From Cyclina sinensis (Eukaryota > Mollusca > Bivalvia > Venerida > Veneridae), in the NCBI GenBank assembly GCA_012932295.1, contig JAAONU010000006.1, positions 27,802,882 through 27,866,881 on the forward strand: a DNA stretch of 64,000 nucleotides, in the 5' to 3' direction. Positions 46,535 to 58,005 of the stretch are shown piece after piece. The translations under genes were made by a program, and so were the position numbers. The notes under the pieces were generated by a model. It saw nothing but the letters and a program-made list of their open reading frames with translations, was not told the DNA's origin and did not search any database. How positions within the stretch are numbered: the stretch's first letter is position 1; each line of letters starts with the position of its first letter.

Positions 46535-48306
46535 AAACATGAGGGCCATAATGACCCTAAATGGCTCACCTGAATACTTTGCCTATAGGTCTGCTATTGA
46601 GCAAATATCAGAAGCTTTTTTAAGGTTCTCCATATATAAATCTATACGAATTTAAGTGACTGCCAGGTAGAGCCAATTTTTAGCCAAGGGGCATAATTTG
46701 AACAAAATTTGTTAAGGACCTCTAGCCGATGTTCTATGCAAAATATCTAAGTTTTACACCTTGTGATTTTAGACCAGAAGATTTTACAAGGCTTTCCCTA
46801 TATAAGTTTATGTAAAATAAACTGACCCCCAGGGTAGGACCAATTTTGATCTAGGGGCATATTTTGAACAAACCTGGCGCAGGACCTGTAGCTTGTGTTG
46901 AATGCAAAATATTTAAGCTAATGGTCTTGTGGTGTCAGACAAGGAACTTTTTAAAAATCTTCCCTATATGAATCTATTTAAAATCAAGTGACCCCCTGGG
47001 GCAAGGCTATTAATGACCCATGGGGCATTATTTGAACAATCTCAGTAAAACACCTCAAGATGATGCTCCGTGCAAAAAATCTTAGGTTTAAAATTTATGG
47101 TTTCTCACAAGAAGATTTTTAAAGATTAAATATTCTGCAAAAACAGGACCCCTGGGGTGTAGCTAATTCTGATCACAGGGACATAATTTGAACAAACTTG
47201 GTAGAGGACCTCTAGCTGATGCTCTATGCAAAATGTCTTAGATACAGGTTTTGTGGTTTCAGACAAGAAGATTTTTCAAGTCTTCCCTGTATAAGTCTAT
47301 ATAAAATCAAGTGATCCCTGGGGCAAGGGTATTAATGACCCAAAGGGCATTACTGCACAATATCAGTAAAGGACCTCAAGATGATTCTCATTGCAAGAAG
47401 TCTAAGGTTTAAAATTTATTGTTTCTCACAAGATTTTTAAACATTAAATATTTTGCACAAATAGGACCCCCAGGGTGGGGACAATTTTGAAACCCAGGGC
47501 AAAATTGGAAGAACTTGGTAGAGGACCTGTAGCTGATGCCCTATGCAAAATGTCTAAGTTCTAGGTTTCGTGGTTTCAGGCAAGAAGATTTTTAAGTCTT
47601 TCCTATATAAGCCTATAAAAAATCAAGAGATCCCTGGGCCATTTATGACCCCAGGAGCATAATTTGAACAAACTTGGCAGAGGACCTTGAGCTGATGCTC
47701 CATGTTAAAAATCTTAGCCCTTGGCTTTGTAGCTTCAGACAAGAAGATTTTTAAGTTTTTCCCTATATAAGTCTATTCAAATCAAGTGACCCCTTCAGGG
47801 CCAATTTTGACCCAAGGAGCATTATTTTAATAAAATGGGTAGAGGACCTCTAGCTGATGCTCCATTAAAAATATCTAAGTTCTAGGCTTTGTGGTTTCAA
47901 ACAAGAAGATTTTTAAGTTTTTCCCCAACATCAGCCTTTGTAAAATCAACTGACCCCCAGGGCAAGGTCAATTTTAACCCCTTGGGTATAATTTGAATAA
48001 ACTTGGTAGAGGTCCACTAGATAATGCTACATACCAAATCTTAAGGCTCAGGGTCTAGTGGTTTCAGACAAAAAGATTCTGAAGGGAAGTTTGCCCTTTC
48101 TGTTGCCATGGGAACCAGAGTTCTTGATGGAGTATGATTCTTTGAACAATTAGGGCACAGCTTCATGCAAGAAAAATCCCAGGCATGTTTTTTCAAAGTT
48201 GGCTTAGAGGTCATTTCAGTCAAATCGTTGACTACGCACACGCACACGGACAATCAATGATGCCAAAAGCTCACCCTTGAGCACTTTGTGCTCAGGTGAG
48301 CTAAAA
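46535..48306 (-). mobile_element. Hairpin-ended element with ~165-bp tandem units
   Basis: On the minus strand it starts AGCTCACCTGAGCACAAAGT then GCTCAAGGGTGAGCT (a foldable 5' end). It carries about nine units with GTAGAGGACCTCTAGCTGAT and TTTCAGACAAGAAGATTTTT landmarks and ends AGGGTCATTATGGCCCT then CATGTTTT. It is a longer relative of 45824-46390. No protein-coding content. Confidence 0.75.
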
Positions 48307-48487
48307 AGACATCCCATGTTTATAAATTAAAGCACAAACATGAAAAAAGATTGCCCATAAGTGTGACCATGACCTATAAGGTACACCCCTGAGAAACCTA
48401 CACTACACATCATCTCATGTGAAACACTTGTGTAAAATTGTTTCGAAATCTTTTCATCCTTGATAAAGTTACAGCTCACGGGTATAA

Positions 48488-49095
48488 TTATTCATCAGAT
48501 GCCTTTAACATGATGCACTGTATCTGATAGAAGTCTTGTAACTTCCTCTTTGAACATGATGATTCCAACAAAACCTATAAAGAAATTATTATAAAAACAA
48601 GATAAACTCATTCTTCCCTAAATCGGCAAAGTATGAAAAATGGAAGTATAGTATATAGTTACATGCTTATTCCAAAGACACAGATCTACCAAAAAAACTG
48701 TGGTTGTTCTTTCTTATCATAAGTATAATATAAGTACTCAAGGTACTATGGTTCTTGCACACTGCACTGCATAAAAACACATGAAAGGTTCATACACTTA
48801 TTATATGGTTTAAAAAGGTATTGGCTGGATATAATAGAGTGACAGACAGACAGACAGATGACAGACAGACAGACAGTTATATGGTCACCTACCAGCTCCA
48901 CACAGGCAAGCTTATAATAGTTTCAAATAACTCTTGAATAAAATTCATATTAAATAACAATATATGTCATATCATCTATATATGTTAAAGAAAAACTAAA
49001 GAACACAACATTTTACCTCTGTTAAATAAATGTCAGGTATGAGATATTTTCCTGTGTCATCTGAAAACTGCCAGCTTTTCATTAACACTGTCAAT
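48488..49095 (-). CDS. Last two exons of an unrecognised gene
   Basis: Exon 49095-49017 (acceptor CTTTCACAG, donor GAG|GTAAAA) encodes LTVLMKSWQFSDDTGKYLIP then DIYLTE after one leading base. It joins in phase to exon 48574-48488 (acceptor TTCTTTATAG), which encodes VLLESSCSKRKLQDFYQIQC then IMLKASDE and TAA. Both exons have consensus splice sites and coding composition. A second acceptor 8 nt further in (ATTGACAG) would change the entry phase from 2 to 1. Upstream exons are uncertain; see 49320-49499. No domain is recognised. Confidence 0.7.
48838..48877 (+). repeat. (GACA)n microsatellite
   Basis: About nine GACA units with one interruption. Confidence 0.95.
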
Positions 49096-49319
49096 CTGTG
49101 AAAGGGGAAGAACTAATTACACATCATTCTGATAAAATAATAATACATTTCTACTTTATTCATATATTTACAAAAGTAACTCTGTCTTATACTTCTACCA
49201 AGGAAGTCAAACATATAATCTCTGTCATTATTCAATGTGGCTTGTACATGGCTATATGTAAAGGACCATTTAACAGACTTTAAAGTTACTTGTCTTAGAT
49301 AAACTATTAGTCTTCCACA

Positions 49320-49499
49320 ATATCAACAACTGACTCAAACTCTTCAGGTGAATGCTTAATACTAGTAAACAAGTGTTTTGTACTCACAAATTCTTCATTA
49401 AAGGGGCCTAGCTGGCATCTCAGTTGCCTAGCCATCTATAACCAGACTTCCTAAATAAACTGTCTGAAGACAGTCTGGTATATTCTCAACAATGGCCTG
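49320..49499 (-). CDS. Candidate upstream exon with a frame break
   Basis: After a strong acceptor (TTTTTACAG) the minus strand reads AIVENIPDCLQTVYLGSLVI and then meets TAG. In another frame the coding pattern continues as MARQLRCQLGPFNEEF and HLFTSIKHSPEEFESVVDIV to TAA at about 49300. A donor-like GTGAGT occurs after NEEF. The shift between frames near 49435 suggests one indel (pseudogene or sequence error). It probably belongs with the exons at 48488-49095, but the phases do not join cleanly. Confidence 0.4.
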
Positions 49500-49879
49500 T
49501 AAAAATAGAAATATTGTATCATTTACATGTTACTTTAAAAAAAAAACAGATGTGCAACTAACACCTTCATTAAACTTTGGCTTTAAAGCGCAACTACAAA
49601 TGTATATGTAAACTTTGCAATTTTTCAGCCAGCTGATGTGAATTTAATATACAAAGTTAATATTTAACAATGATTATATCTATAATACTGATTAATATTT
49701 CAGTTGCTGGAGCTTAAAGTTATCTTTCACAAAATTTATTAGTGTTTTAAAATATGAATTCATTTAGTTGCAAGGTGAGGTTCTAACAAATTTCACCTTT
49801 TGATTTTTGAAATAAAGAACACAATATTTTTCTTTTTAATACTCCATATAAGAAACTTTCAAAGTCTCCATATCAGAAA

Positions 49880-52800
49880 TAATACATGAGATCAGAGGCG
49901 CCACACTGGTGCTACAACAGCCTAGTCCCATAATCAGAAAAGGTACATGAAACCAGGGGCACCACACTGGTGTTACAACAGCCTAGTCCCATAATCAGAA
50001 AAGGTACATGAAACCAGGGGCACCACACTGGTGTTACAACAGCCTAGTCCCATAATCAGAAAAGGTACATGAAACTGGGTACACCCACTGGTGTTACAAC
50101 AGCCTAGTCCCATAATCAGAAAAGGGACATGAGACCAGGGGCACTATCACTGGGGTACAACAGTCTGGTCTTATAATCAGACATGGCACACTGGTGGTAC
50201 AATAGTCCGGTCTCATAATCAGAAATGGTACATATGACCAAGGGACCCACACTGGTGTTACAACAGTCCAGTCTCAAATCAGATATAGTACATCAGACCA
50301 GGGGTGTCACACTAGTGCTTAAACAGCCCAGTCACATAATAAGATATGGTACATGAGACCAGTGGTGCCACACTGGTGCTAAAACAGCCCAGTCACATAA
50401 TCAGAAAAGGGACATGAGACCAGGGGTGCCACACTGGTGCTAAAACAGCCCAGTCACATAATCAGAAATGGTACATGAGACCAGGGGTGCCACACTGGTG
50501 CTAAAACAGCCTAGTCACATAATCAGAAATGGTACATGAGACCAGGTGTGCCACACTGGTGCTAAAACAGCCCAGTCACATAATCAGAAATGGTACATGA
50601 GACCAGGGGCCCCACACTGGTGCTACAAAAGCTCAGTCCTATAAACAGAAAGGGTACATGAGACCAGTTGTGCTGAAATGGTATATGAGACCAGGGGCGC
50701 CACACTGGTGCTACAAAAGCTCAGTCCTATAAACAGAAAGGGTACATGAGACCAGTTGTGCTGAAATGGTATATGAGACCAGGGGCGTCACACTGGTGCT
50801 ACAAAAGCTCAGTCCTATAAACAGAAAGGGTACATGAGACCAGTTGTGCTGAAATGGTATATGAGACCAGGGGCGTCACACTGGTGCTACAAAAGCTCAG
50901 TCCTATAAACAGAAAGGGTACATGAGACCAGTTGTGCTGAAATGGTATATGAGACCAGGGGCGCCACACTGGTGCTAAAAAAGCTCAGTCCTATAAACAG
51001 AAAGGGTACATGTGACCAGTTGTGCTGAAATGGTATATGAGACCAGGGGCGCCACAATAGTGCTACAAAAGCTCAGTCCTATAAACAGAAAGGGTACATG
51101 AGACCAGTTGTGCTGAAATGGTATATGAGACCAGGGGCACCACACTGGTGCTACATACATGTAATCTGATATGGTAAAGGAGACCAGGGTTGCGACACTG
51201 TTGCTACAACATTCTAGTCTCATAATCTGACATGGTACATGAAACCAGGGCTGCCACACTGGTGATACAATGGCCTGGTCTCATTATCTGACATGGTACA
51301 TGAAACCAGGGCTGCCACACTGGTGATACATTTTACCTGGTCTCATTATCTGACATGGTACATGAGACCAAGGAGTAGGACTGGTCCTAAACCAGATCGG
51401 TCTCATTATCTTACATGGTACATCAGACCAGAGTGTGTGGCACTGGTTCTTATACAGCCTGGTCTCATTTTCTGACATGGTAGATGAGAACAGATGTGTC
51501 GCACTGGTTCTTATACAGCCTGGTCTCATTTTCTGACATGGAACATGTGACCAGATGTGTCGCACTGGTTCTTATACAGCCCTGTCTCATTATCTGATAT
51601 GGTACATGAGACCAAATGTGTCGCACTTGTTCTTATACAGCCAGGTCTCATTTTCTGACATGGTACATGAGACCAGATGTGTCGCAATGGTTCTTTAACC
51701 GCCTGGTCTCATTATCTGACATGGTACATGAGACCAGATGTGTCGCACTGGTTCTTATACAGCCTGGTCTCATTTTCTGACATGGAACATGAGACCAGAT
51801 GTGTCGCACTGGTTCTTTAACAGCCCGATCTCATTATCTGACATGGTACATGAGACCAGATGTGTCGCACTGGTTCTTATACAGCCGGGTCTCATTATCT
51901 GACATGGTACATGAGACCAGATGTGTCGCACTGGTTCTTATACAGCCCGGTCTCATTTTCTGACATGGTACATGGGACCAGGTGTGCTGCACTGGTTCTT
52001 TAACAGACCGGTCTCATTTTCTGACATGGTACATGGGACCAGGTGTGTCGCACTTGTTCTTATACAGCCTGGTCTCATTATCTGACATGGTAGAGCGGAC
52101 CAGATGTGTCGCACTGGTTCTTATACAGCCCGGTCTCATTTTCTGACATGGTACATGGGACCAGATGTGCCGCACTGGTTCTTATACAGCCCGGTCTCAT
52201 TTTCTGACATGGTACATGAGACCAGATGTGTCGCACTGGTTCTTTAACCGCCTGGTCTCTTTATCTGACATGGTACATGAGACCAGATGTGTCGCACTGG
52301 TTCCTATACAACCTGGTCTTATTTTCTGACATGGTACATGAGACCAGATGTGTCGCACTGGTTCTTTAACAGCCCGATCTCATTATCTGACATGGTACAT
52401 GAGACCAGATGTGTCGCACTGGTTCTTATACAGCCTGGTCTCATTATCTGACATGGTACATAGGACCAGGTGTGCCGCACTGGTTCTTATACAGCCCGGT
52501 CTCATTTTCTGACATGGTACATGGGACCAGATGTGCCGCACTGGTTCTTATACAGCCCGGTCTCATTTTCTGACATGGTACATGAGACCAGATGTGTCGC
52601 ACTGGTTCTTTAACCGCCTGGTCTCATTATCTGACATGGTACATGAGACCAGATGTGTCGCACTGGTTCCTATACAACCTGGTCTTATTTTCTGACATGG
52701 TACATGAGACCAGATGTGTCGCACTGGTTCTTTAACAGCCCGATCTCATTATCTGACATGGTACATGAGACCAGATGTGTCGCACTGGTTCTTATACAGC

Positions 52801-54170
52801 CTGGTCTCATTATCTGACATGGTACATGAGACCAGATGTGTCGCACTGGTTCCTATACAACCTGGTCTTATTTTCTGACATGGTACAAGAGACCAGATGT
52901 GTCGCACTGGTTCTTTAACAGCCCGATCTCATTATCTGACATGGTACATGAGACCAGGTGTGTCGCACTGGTTCTTATACAGACCCGTCTCATTATCTGA
53001 CATGGTAGAGCGGACCAGGTGTGTCGCACTGGTTCTTATACAGCCCGGTCTCATTTTCTGACATGGTACATGGGACCAGATGTGCCGCACTGGTTCTTAT
53101 ACAGCCGGGTCTCATTTTCTGACATGGTACATGGGACCAGGTGTGCCGCACTGGTTCTTATACAGCCAGGTCTCATTTTCTGACATGGTACATGGGACCA
53201 GGTGTGCCGCACTGGTTCTTATACAGCCCGGTCTCATTATCTGACATGGTAGAGCGGACCAGGTGTGTCGCACTGGTTCTTATACAGCCCGGTCTCATTT
53301 TCTGACATGGTACATGGGACCAGGTGTGTCGCACTGGTTCTTATACAGCACGGTCTCATTATCTGACATGGTAGAGCAGACCACGTGTGTTGCACTGGTT
53401 CTTATACAGCCCGGTCTCATTTTCTGACATGGTACATGGGACCAGATGTGTGGCACTGGTTCTTATACAGCCGGGTCTCATTTTCTGACATGGTACATGG
53501 GACCAGATGTGCCGCACTGGTTCTTATACAGCCCGGTCTCATTTTCTGACATGGTACATGGGACCAGGTGTGCCGTACTGGTTCTTATACAGCCCGGTCT
53601 CATTATCTGACATGGTAGAGTGGACCAGGTGTGTCGCACTGGTTCTTATACAGCCCGGTCTCATTTTCTGACATGGTACATGTGACCAGATGTGTGGCAC
53701 AGGTTCTATAACAGTCAGTCTCATTATCTGACATAGTACATGGGACCAGATGTGTGGCACTGGTTCTTATACAGCCCGATCTCATTATCTGACATGGTAC
53801 ATGGGACCAGATGTGTGGCACTGGTTCTTATACAGCCCGGTCTCATTATCTGACATAGTACATGGGACCAGATGTGTGGCACTGGTTCTTATACAGCCCG
53901 GTCTCATTATCTGACATGGTACATGGGACCAGATGTGTGGCACAGGTTCTATAACAGCCAGTCTCATTATCTGACATAGTACATGGGACCAGATGTGTGG
54001 CACAGGTTCTATAACAGCCAGTCTTATATCTGACATAGTACATGCGACCAGACTGTGTGGCACAGGTTCTATAACAGCCAGTCTCATTATCTGACATAGC
54101 ACATGCGACCAGACTGTGTGGCACTGGTTCTAATCTAGACCTGTCTGATTATCTGACATGGTACCTGAGA
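49880..54170 (-). repeat. 62-bp satellite, right array (inverted)
   Basis: About 69 units that are the reverse complement of the array at 29070-31940: CTGGTTCTTATACAGCCCGG, TCTCATTATCTGACATGGTA and CATGAGACCAGATGTGTCGC. The inner end (49880-51150) consists of variants with GGGGCACCACACTGGTG and CTAGTCCCATAATCAGA, plus a ~90-bp composite unit repeated around 50640-51120. Small open frames are by-products. Confidence 0.95.
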
Positions 54171-54447
54171 CGTTTGTGTTTCCACTTGTCCTTTCAAGAG
54201 CAGACTGTACTGTCTTGTGTTATATATAATTATGACTGGTGAGTGGTAAGGACTTAATAAAACAACGTGTTCTTAGATTACATTTATTTCTTTTACATAT
54301 TTACTAACACTACATTATATCTAAACTGGTTAACATATAAATTCAAACTCTGTGACTACTTGACTCATTCTGCTATCAGAGAGTACAAAGATGCTGCATT
54401 ATAATAAGGCGGGGCTAATTATAAATGACAGGTATAGAATTACAAAG

Positions 54448-54689
54448 TTACAAGTTATAGACACTACACAGACGATCTTTAAATTTTGCATGGTTAATTC
54501 GACCAGACGATTTAATATATTTCAACCTAGTTTCTAAAAATTGTTTCTCTTGAGCGAGACGATACAGTACCTTCTTGAAGTTACTATTTTTCACAGGAAT
54601 CTGAAATTTTATATGTGTCAACCAGTTAAAGGAACTCGCCATATGCTTATTATGATGGACTAGTTCATCCAACACCTTGAAAGTGATAA
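54448..54689 (-). pseudogene. Decayed gene copy, right arm of the inverted duplication
   Basis: From an acceptor (CACTTTCAAG) the exon reads VLDELVHHNKHMASSFNWLT, then HIKFQIPVKNSNFKKVLYRL and ETRLKYIKSSGR, and stops at TAA after RLCSVYNL, where the left copy has RLLKDKWEHIL. Upstream, the counterpart of the left copy's start has ATA in place of ATG (AAATAGAGGTACATG), and the donor GGTAAG is GTTTAG. The exon body is thus intact here but start and donor are lost, the opposite of the left copy. Family unknown; the body is basic and helical. Confidence 0.65.
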
Positions 54690-54814
54690 AATGTCAGCTT
54701 TCTATGCTTTTTTTTTCCATTTTTAATTTGTTCTAAACATGTACCTCTATTTCTGAAGAGCCTGAAATTACCTCCCTTACCTATAACGTGATGTAGAAGT
54801 GTAGGAAAATTGCC

Positions 54815-55160
54815 GTCAACTATACCTTCCAGTGCGAGGAGTTTGTGTGGAACAGCCTACCCGCTTCTGTTGTATTGCAGGCAGATCTAGAGGGGTTTAA
54901 GCGTTGCCTAAGCCCCTCTCTGCTCACCAGCCGTCCCTGATCGCGCGGAACAGTGTTTTTAAACCAACTTTTAACTTATACATTTCACCTTATATTTTAA
55001 CACTTTCGCACTTTTTACTTCACATCTCACTTTCTCGCTTTGAAGTCTTCCTTTCAATGCTTTTAAACAACTTTTATCTTGCACAGACGCGCACCTGCCA
55101 GTAATACCCGTGAGGGGAGTCTAGGCAGTATCGAAAGATAGATAGATAGATAAAGTATGT
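54815..55160 (+). mobile_element. 3' end of a second LINE
   Basis: A plus-strand frame reads EEFVWNSLPASVVLQADLEG then FKRCLSPSLLTSRP and TGA. The W-N-x-L-P-x-x-V-V ... FK motif is the usual C-terminus of many LINE reverse-transcriptase polyproteins (CR1/L2/jockey-like groups). A short 3' UTR follows, and a (GATA)n tail at 55135-55155 ends it. The rest of the element is missing (5' truncation). Confidence 0.75.
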
Positions 55161-55263
55161 CACGTTCTTTTCGCTTTTTTGTTCTCTTTATGCTATTTTC
55201 ATTTCCATAGATACAGTTTATTGCGTCATGATCACGTGACTTGCCTTTGGCATACCTCGCACT

Positions 55264-55320
55264 GGTTATCTCGGCTCGTTAGGAGACTACCTTCTTGTGC
55301 GAATCATCCCGTTTAACGCG
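55264..55320 (+). repeat. ~50-bp sequence inversely repeated at 58505-58562
   Basis: TATCTCGGCTCGTTAGGAGA then CTACCTTCTTGTGCGAATCA and TCCCG recur as the reverse complement at 58505-58562. The distant copy lies inside the pogo-like MITE, so the pair is not a simple TIR. Confidence 0.7.
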
Positions 55321-58005
55321 GGAGGGAATGGTTCCCGTCGTACTATTGAACGGAAAGAAAAGGGCAGGTAATCAAGACTATGCGCGGAGTTTGATTTACA
55401 CGGTAAAGGTAATTTTGCCACATTGTAATACAGTGTATACTATGTTGACGAAGGTTGACGGAGAGGTTAAAACAGAATAATGGTAATGTTAATAAGTATA
55501 TTTGTAAAAATTATTTTTTGGGGATGAGTTAGAAGAAAAAAGGCTAATCAGGGCTCGACAAATGTTTTGGAAGCAACTCGTGCTGCAGGACGAGCAGCTC
55601 AGAATTTTCACTCGTCCTGCTGCAATTAGTATCGTCCTGTAGTAAACATCCATCTTTTTTTTTACAGCAATAAAATTCGGTGTGTGCATCCATTCATCAA
55701 GCATGCCATTGAGTAAAGTGAAGCATATCCTGATAGAATTATATATATATTTTTACTTAGCCCAATATTAACACCAGCGATTTTTTTTGCCATTTTGGGA
55801 AAGGGTCCGGTACCAGTGGAATTGGGAAAAATTGCGTCGTTTTTCTCCAAATTGGGAATTTTCATTAATAACAACAACAGTATTAATTCTCTGTTGGTTC
55901 TTTAAAATTTAAACACAATCACCATCAGAAATACTTAGACTACATAAAGACTTCATTTTTCAGAATTTTGTATCATTATATTTACTTTTTTTTTTAATTT
56001 ACTTATTTTTGTGGTTAAACCTTAAAATATGAACGATTCACTCAGAATATATACATTTCTACAGGAAAGAATTGATTAAACTTAACAATTGAATAGTTTA
56101 AACTGTTTGAAACAAATTACGGACACTTTGGACTTAAATTAAAATACTAACTGTAAGCAGGTTATAACACATACAACTGTATGTTAAAAAGCACTGAATT
56201 TTGAAGTTGTTTTATCACTCCGTTGGTAAAAACTTACATGTTACGAGTTATGTACATGTTTGAGATTCAGAAGTAATAAGATAAAGTTGCTCCGATAGTG
56301 CTCATCGTGTTTTCAGGCATGCTCTTATGAAGTTTAACGTGTAAAAAACAGTGGCCTTATCAATTAATACATAAATTATTAGCTGATAATCGTCTAAACT
56401 GATCAACAAACAAGCCACTTTCAACTCAATACCTATTCAAAATGTCATGTTAATTAATAAACCAGATAAACCAGGTAAACTGCAATGTTCCACAGCCAAT
56501 CACACAAAACCTTCACCTTATTTGTAAACTTCTGGTCGCTTACATCAACTACAAACTGCTTATGTTTCTTTTTTTCTGACGAAATTCTTGGATTTTTTTT
56601 CTGACGAAATTCTTGGATTTTTTTAATCAGATTTGTCGGCATTAACATAAACTAAAGATAGGTTGTTGTTCCATTTGCTGAGTGACAGTAAGAACCCTTT
56701 ACTAAGACCTAGAGGATAAACACCTTGTATACCAGTGCGTAACGAAGAAGTTACGAAAGTGCTGTATGCAGTTGTTTCAATCGAGCAGTTTGGGAATTTT
56801 AGGTTGGCGATTGGGAAAAATGGGAGCTATTTTCGATTGGGAACGGGTCCGTTTACCGGTACCGATCATAGAAGGAAAAAAATTGCTGAACACGTAAAAA
56901 ACTTATTTCGAACATGATATGACTTAAAATTCAGCACACCGCCGGCATCTTGCCAAAATGTTTGACCACGTGATCACGAGAATGACCTTGACGGGTTCAT
57001 CAGCGCGGACGGTTAAGAAAACAATACCATGTGCTTTTAACTCCGCAACATTTGTTTACAAGTATCCAAGAGAATAATCATTGAAAGAGTGTCATAATAT
57101 AAACCCAATTCTTTCTGTGACACTTGTCACTTGTCAATTTTATACATGTATAGTTTCATTACTTCTACAAACAGGTGCTGTCAAGCAGTTCGTTTACGAT
57201 TTAGTCTAAAAATAGATAGTCATGTTTGTTTTCTAAGCGGTTTGTGCGGTTACGTCATATGAGATCTCACAAAGCTGCTGACAGTAAGTCGGAGAAACTG
57301 ATATTTCTCTGAGAAACAAGCAATTTAATTGTATTTATTAATATTTGTAATAGTAAAAATGGTATGAAATGATATTGAACTCATTGTTTTATCGAATAAT
57401 GCACAAGATTAAATTGTGAAAAGGGTATTTGCAAGGTAAAACGACGTTAAAAGAATGTGTGTTATTCTGGTTAGGTTTCGCAACGGGTCTGATCCAAAAC
57501 TTTAATGCCGCATCATGTGTAAATGAACAAAATGTTAAAAAAGCGGCTTATAAAGTTTTGGAAGCCAGAACTACCGAATCTCCTATGATTCTGCATACAC
57601 CTTCAAAAGCCCTTGCTATGCCCCTGCACTATACACTCAAGTCGCTAATAATGGATCACTAAGCATTGTTCATCAAAATGTCGTTATTTAAAAGCTGAGA
57701 AGAATTTAAGGTTTTGTGGGTTACAAAGCATATTAAAAGATCTTTCAAGCATATATCTGATCTTAATGGATACGCTTTACACTATCACTGATAATATGTT
57801 TAGTTTACAGTAGCAATCATTTTCCCCCAATACAGGATCACGTGACCAGGGACCTTTTCAAAAGCAAAAATGTAACTTATTGATTTTCTTTTTTTTTTCT
57901 TTTGCAACGTTGTCATTGTAAAAACAATCTTAGTGGTGAAAACATACCAAATTTTAAAGGAAGACATTATACATTCATGAAATAAATGTACAAGAGATAT
58001 GAATA
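55321..58005. other. Mostly unannotated, low coding support
   Basis: A 77-codon plus frame at 57429-57662 (KECVLFWLGFATGLIQNF ... HYTLKSLIMDH) lacks an ATG and splice sites; it may be an exon or remnant. GGGAACGGGTCC / GGGAAAGGGTCC blocks near 55800 and 56835 look like decayed dispersed repeats. A duplicated TTTTCTGACGAAATTCTTGG lies at 56571-56620. Confidence 0.3.

Noticed and set aside
49880..54170. CRISPR-like regular array with hairpin-capable repeats
   Set aside because: There are no unique spacers: the whole unit is repeated with ordinary divergence, and the setting is eukaryotic.
57429..57662. 77-codon frame with a hydrophobic start
   Set aside because: It lacks an ATG and clear splice sites and shows no family match; it is mentioned only under the surrounding region.
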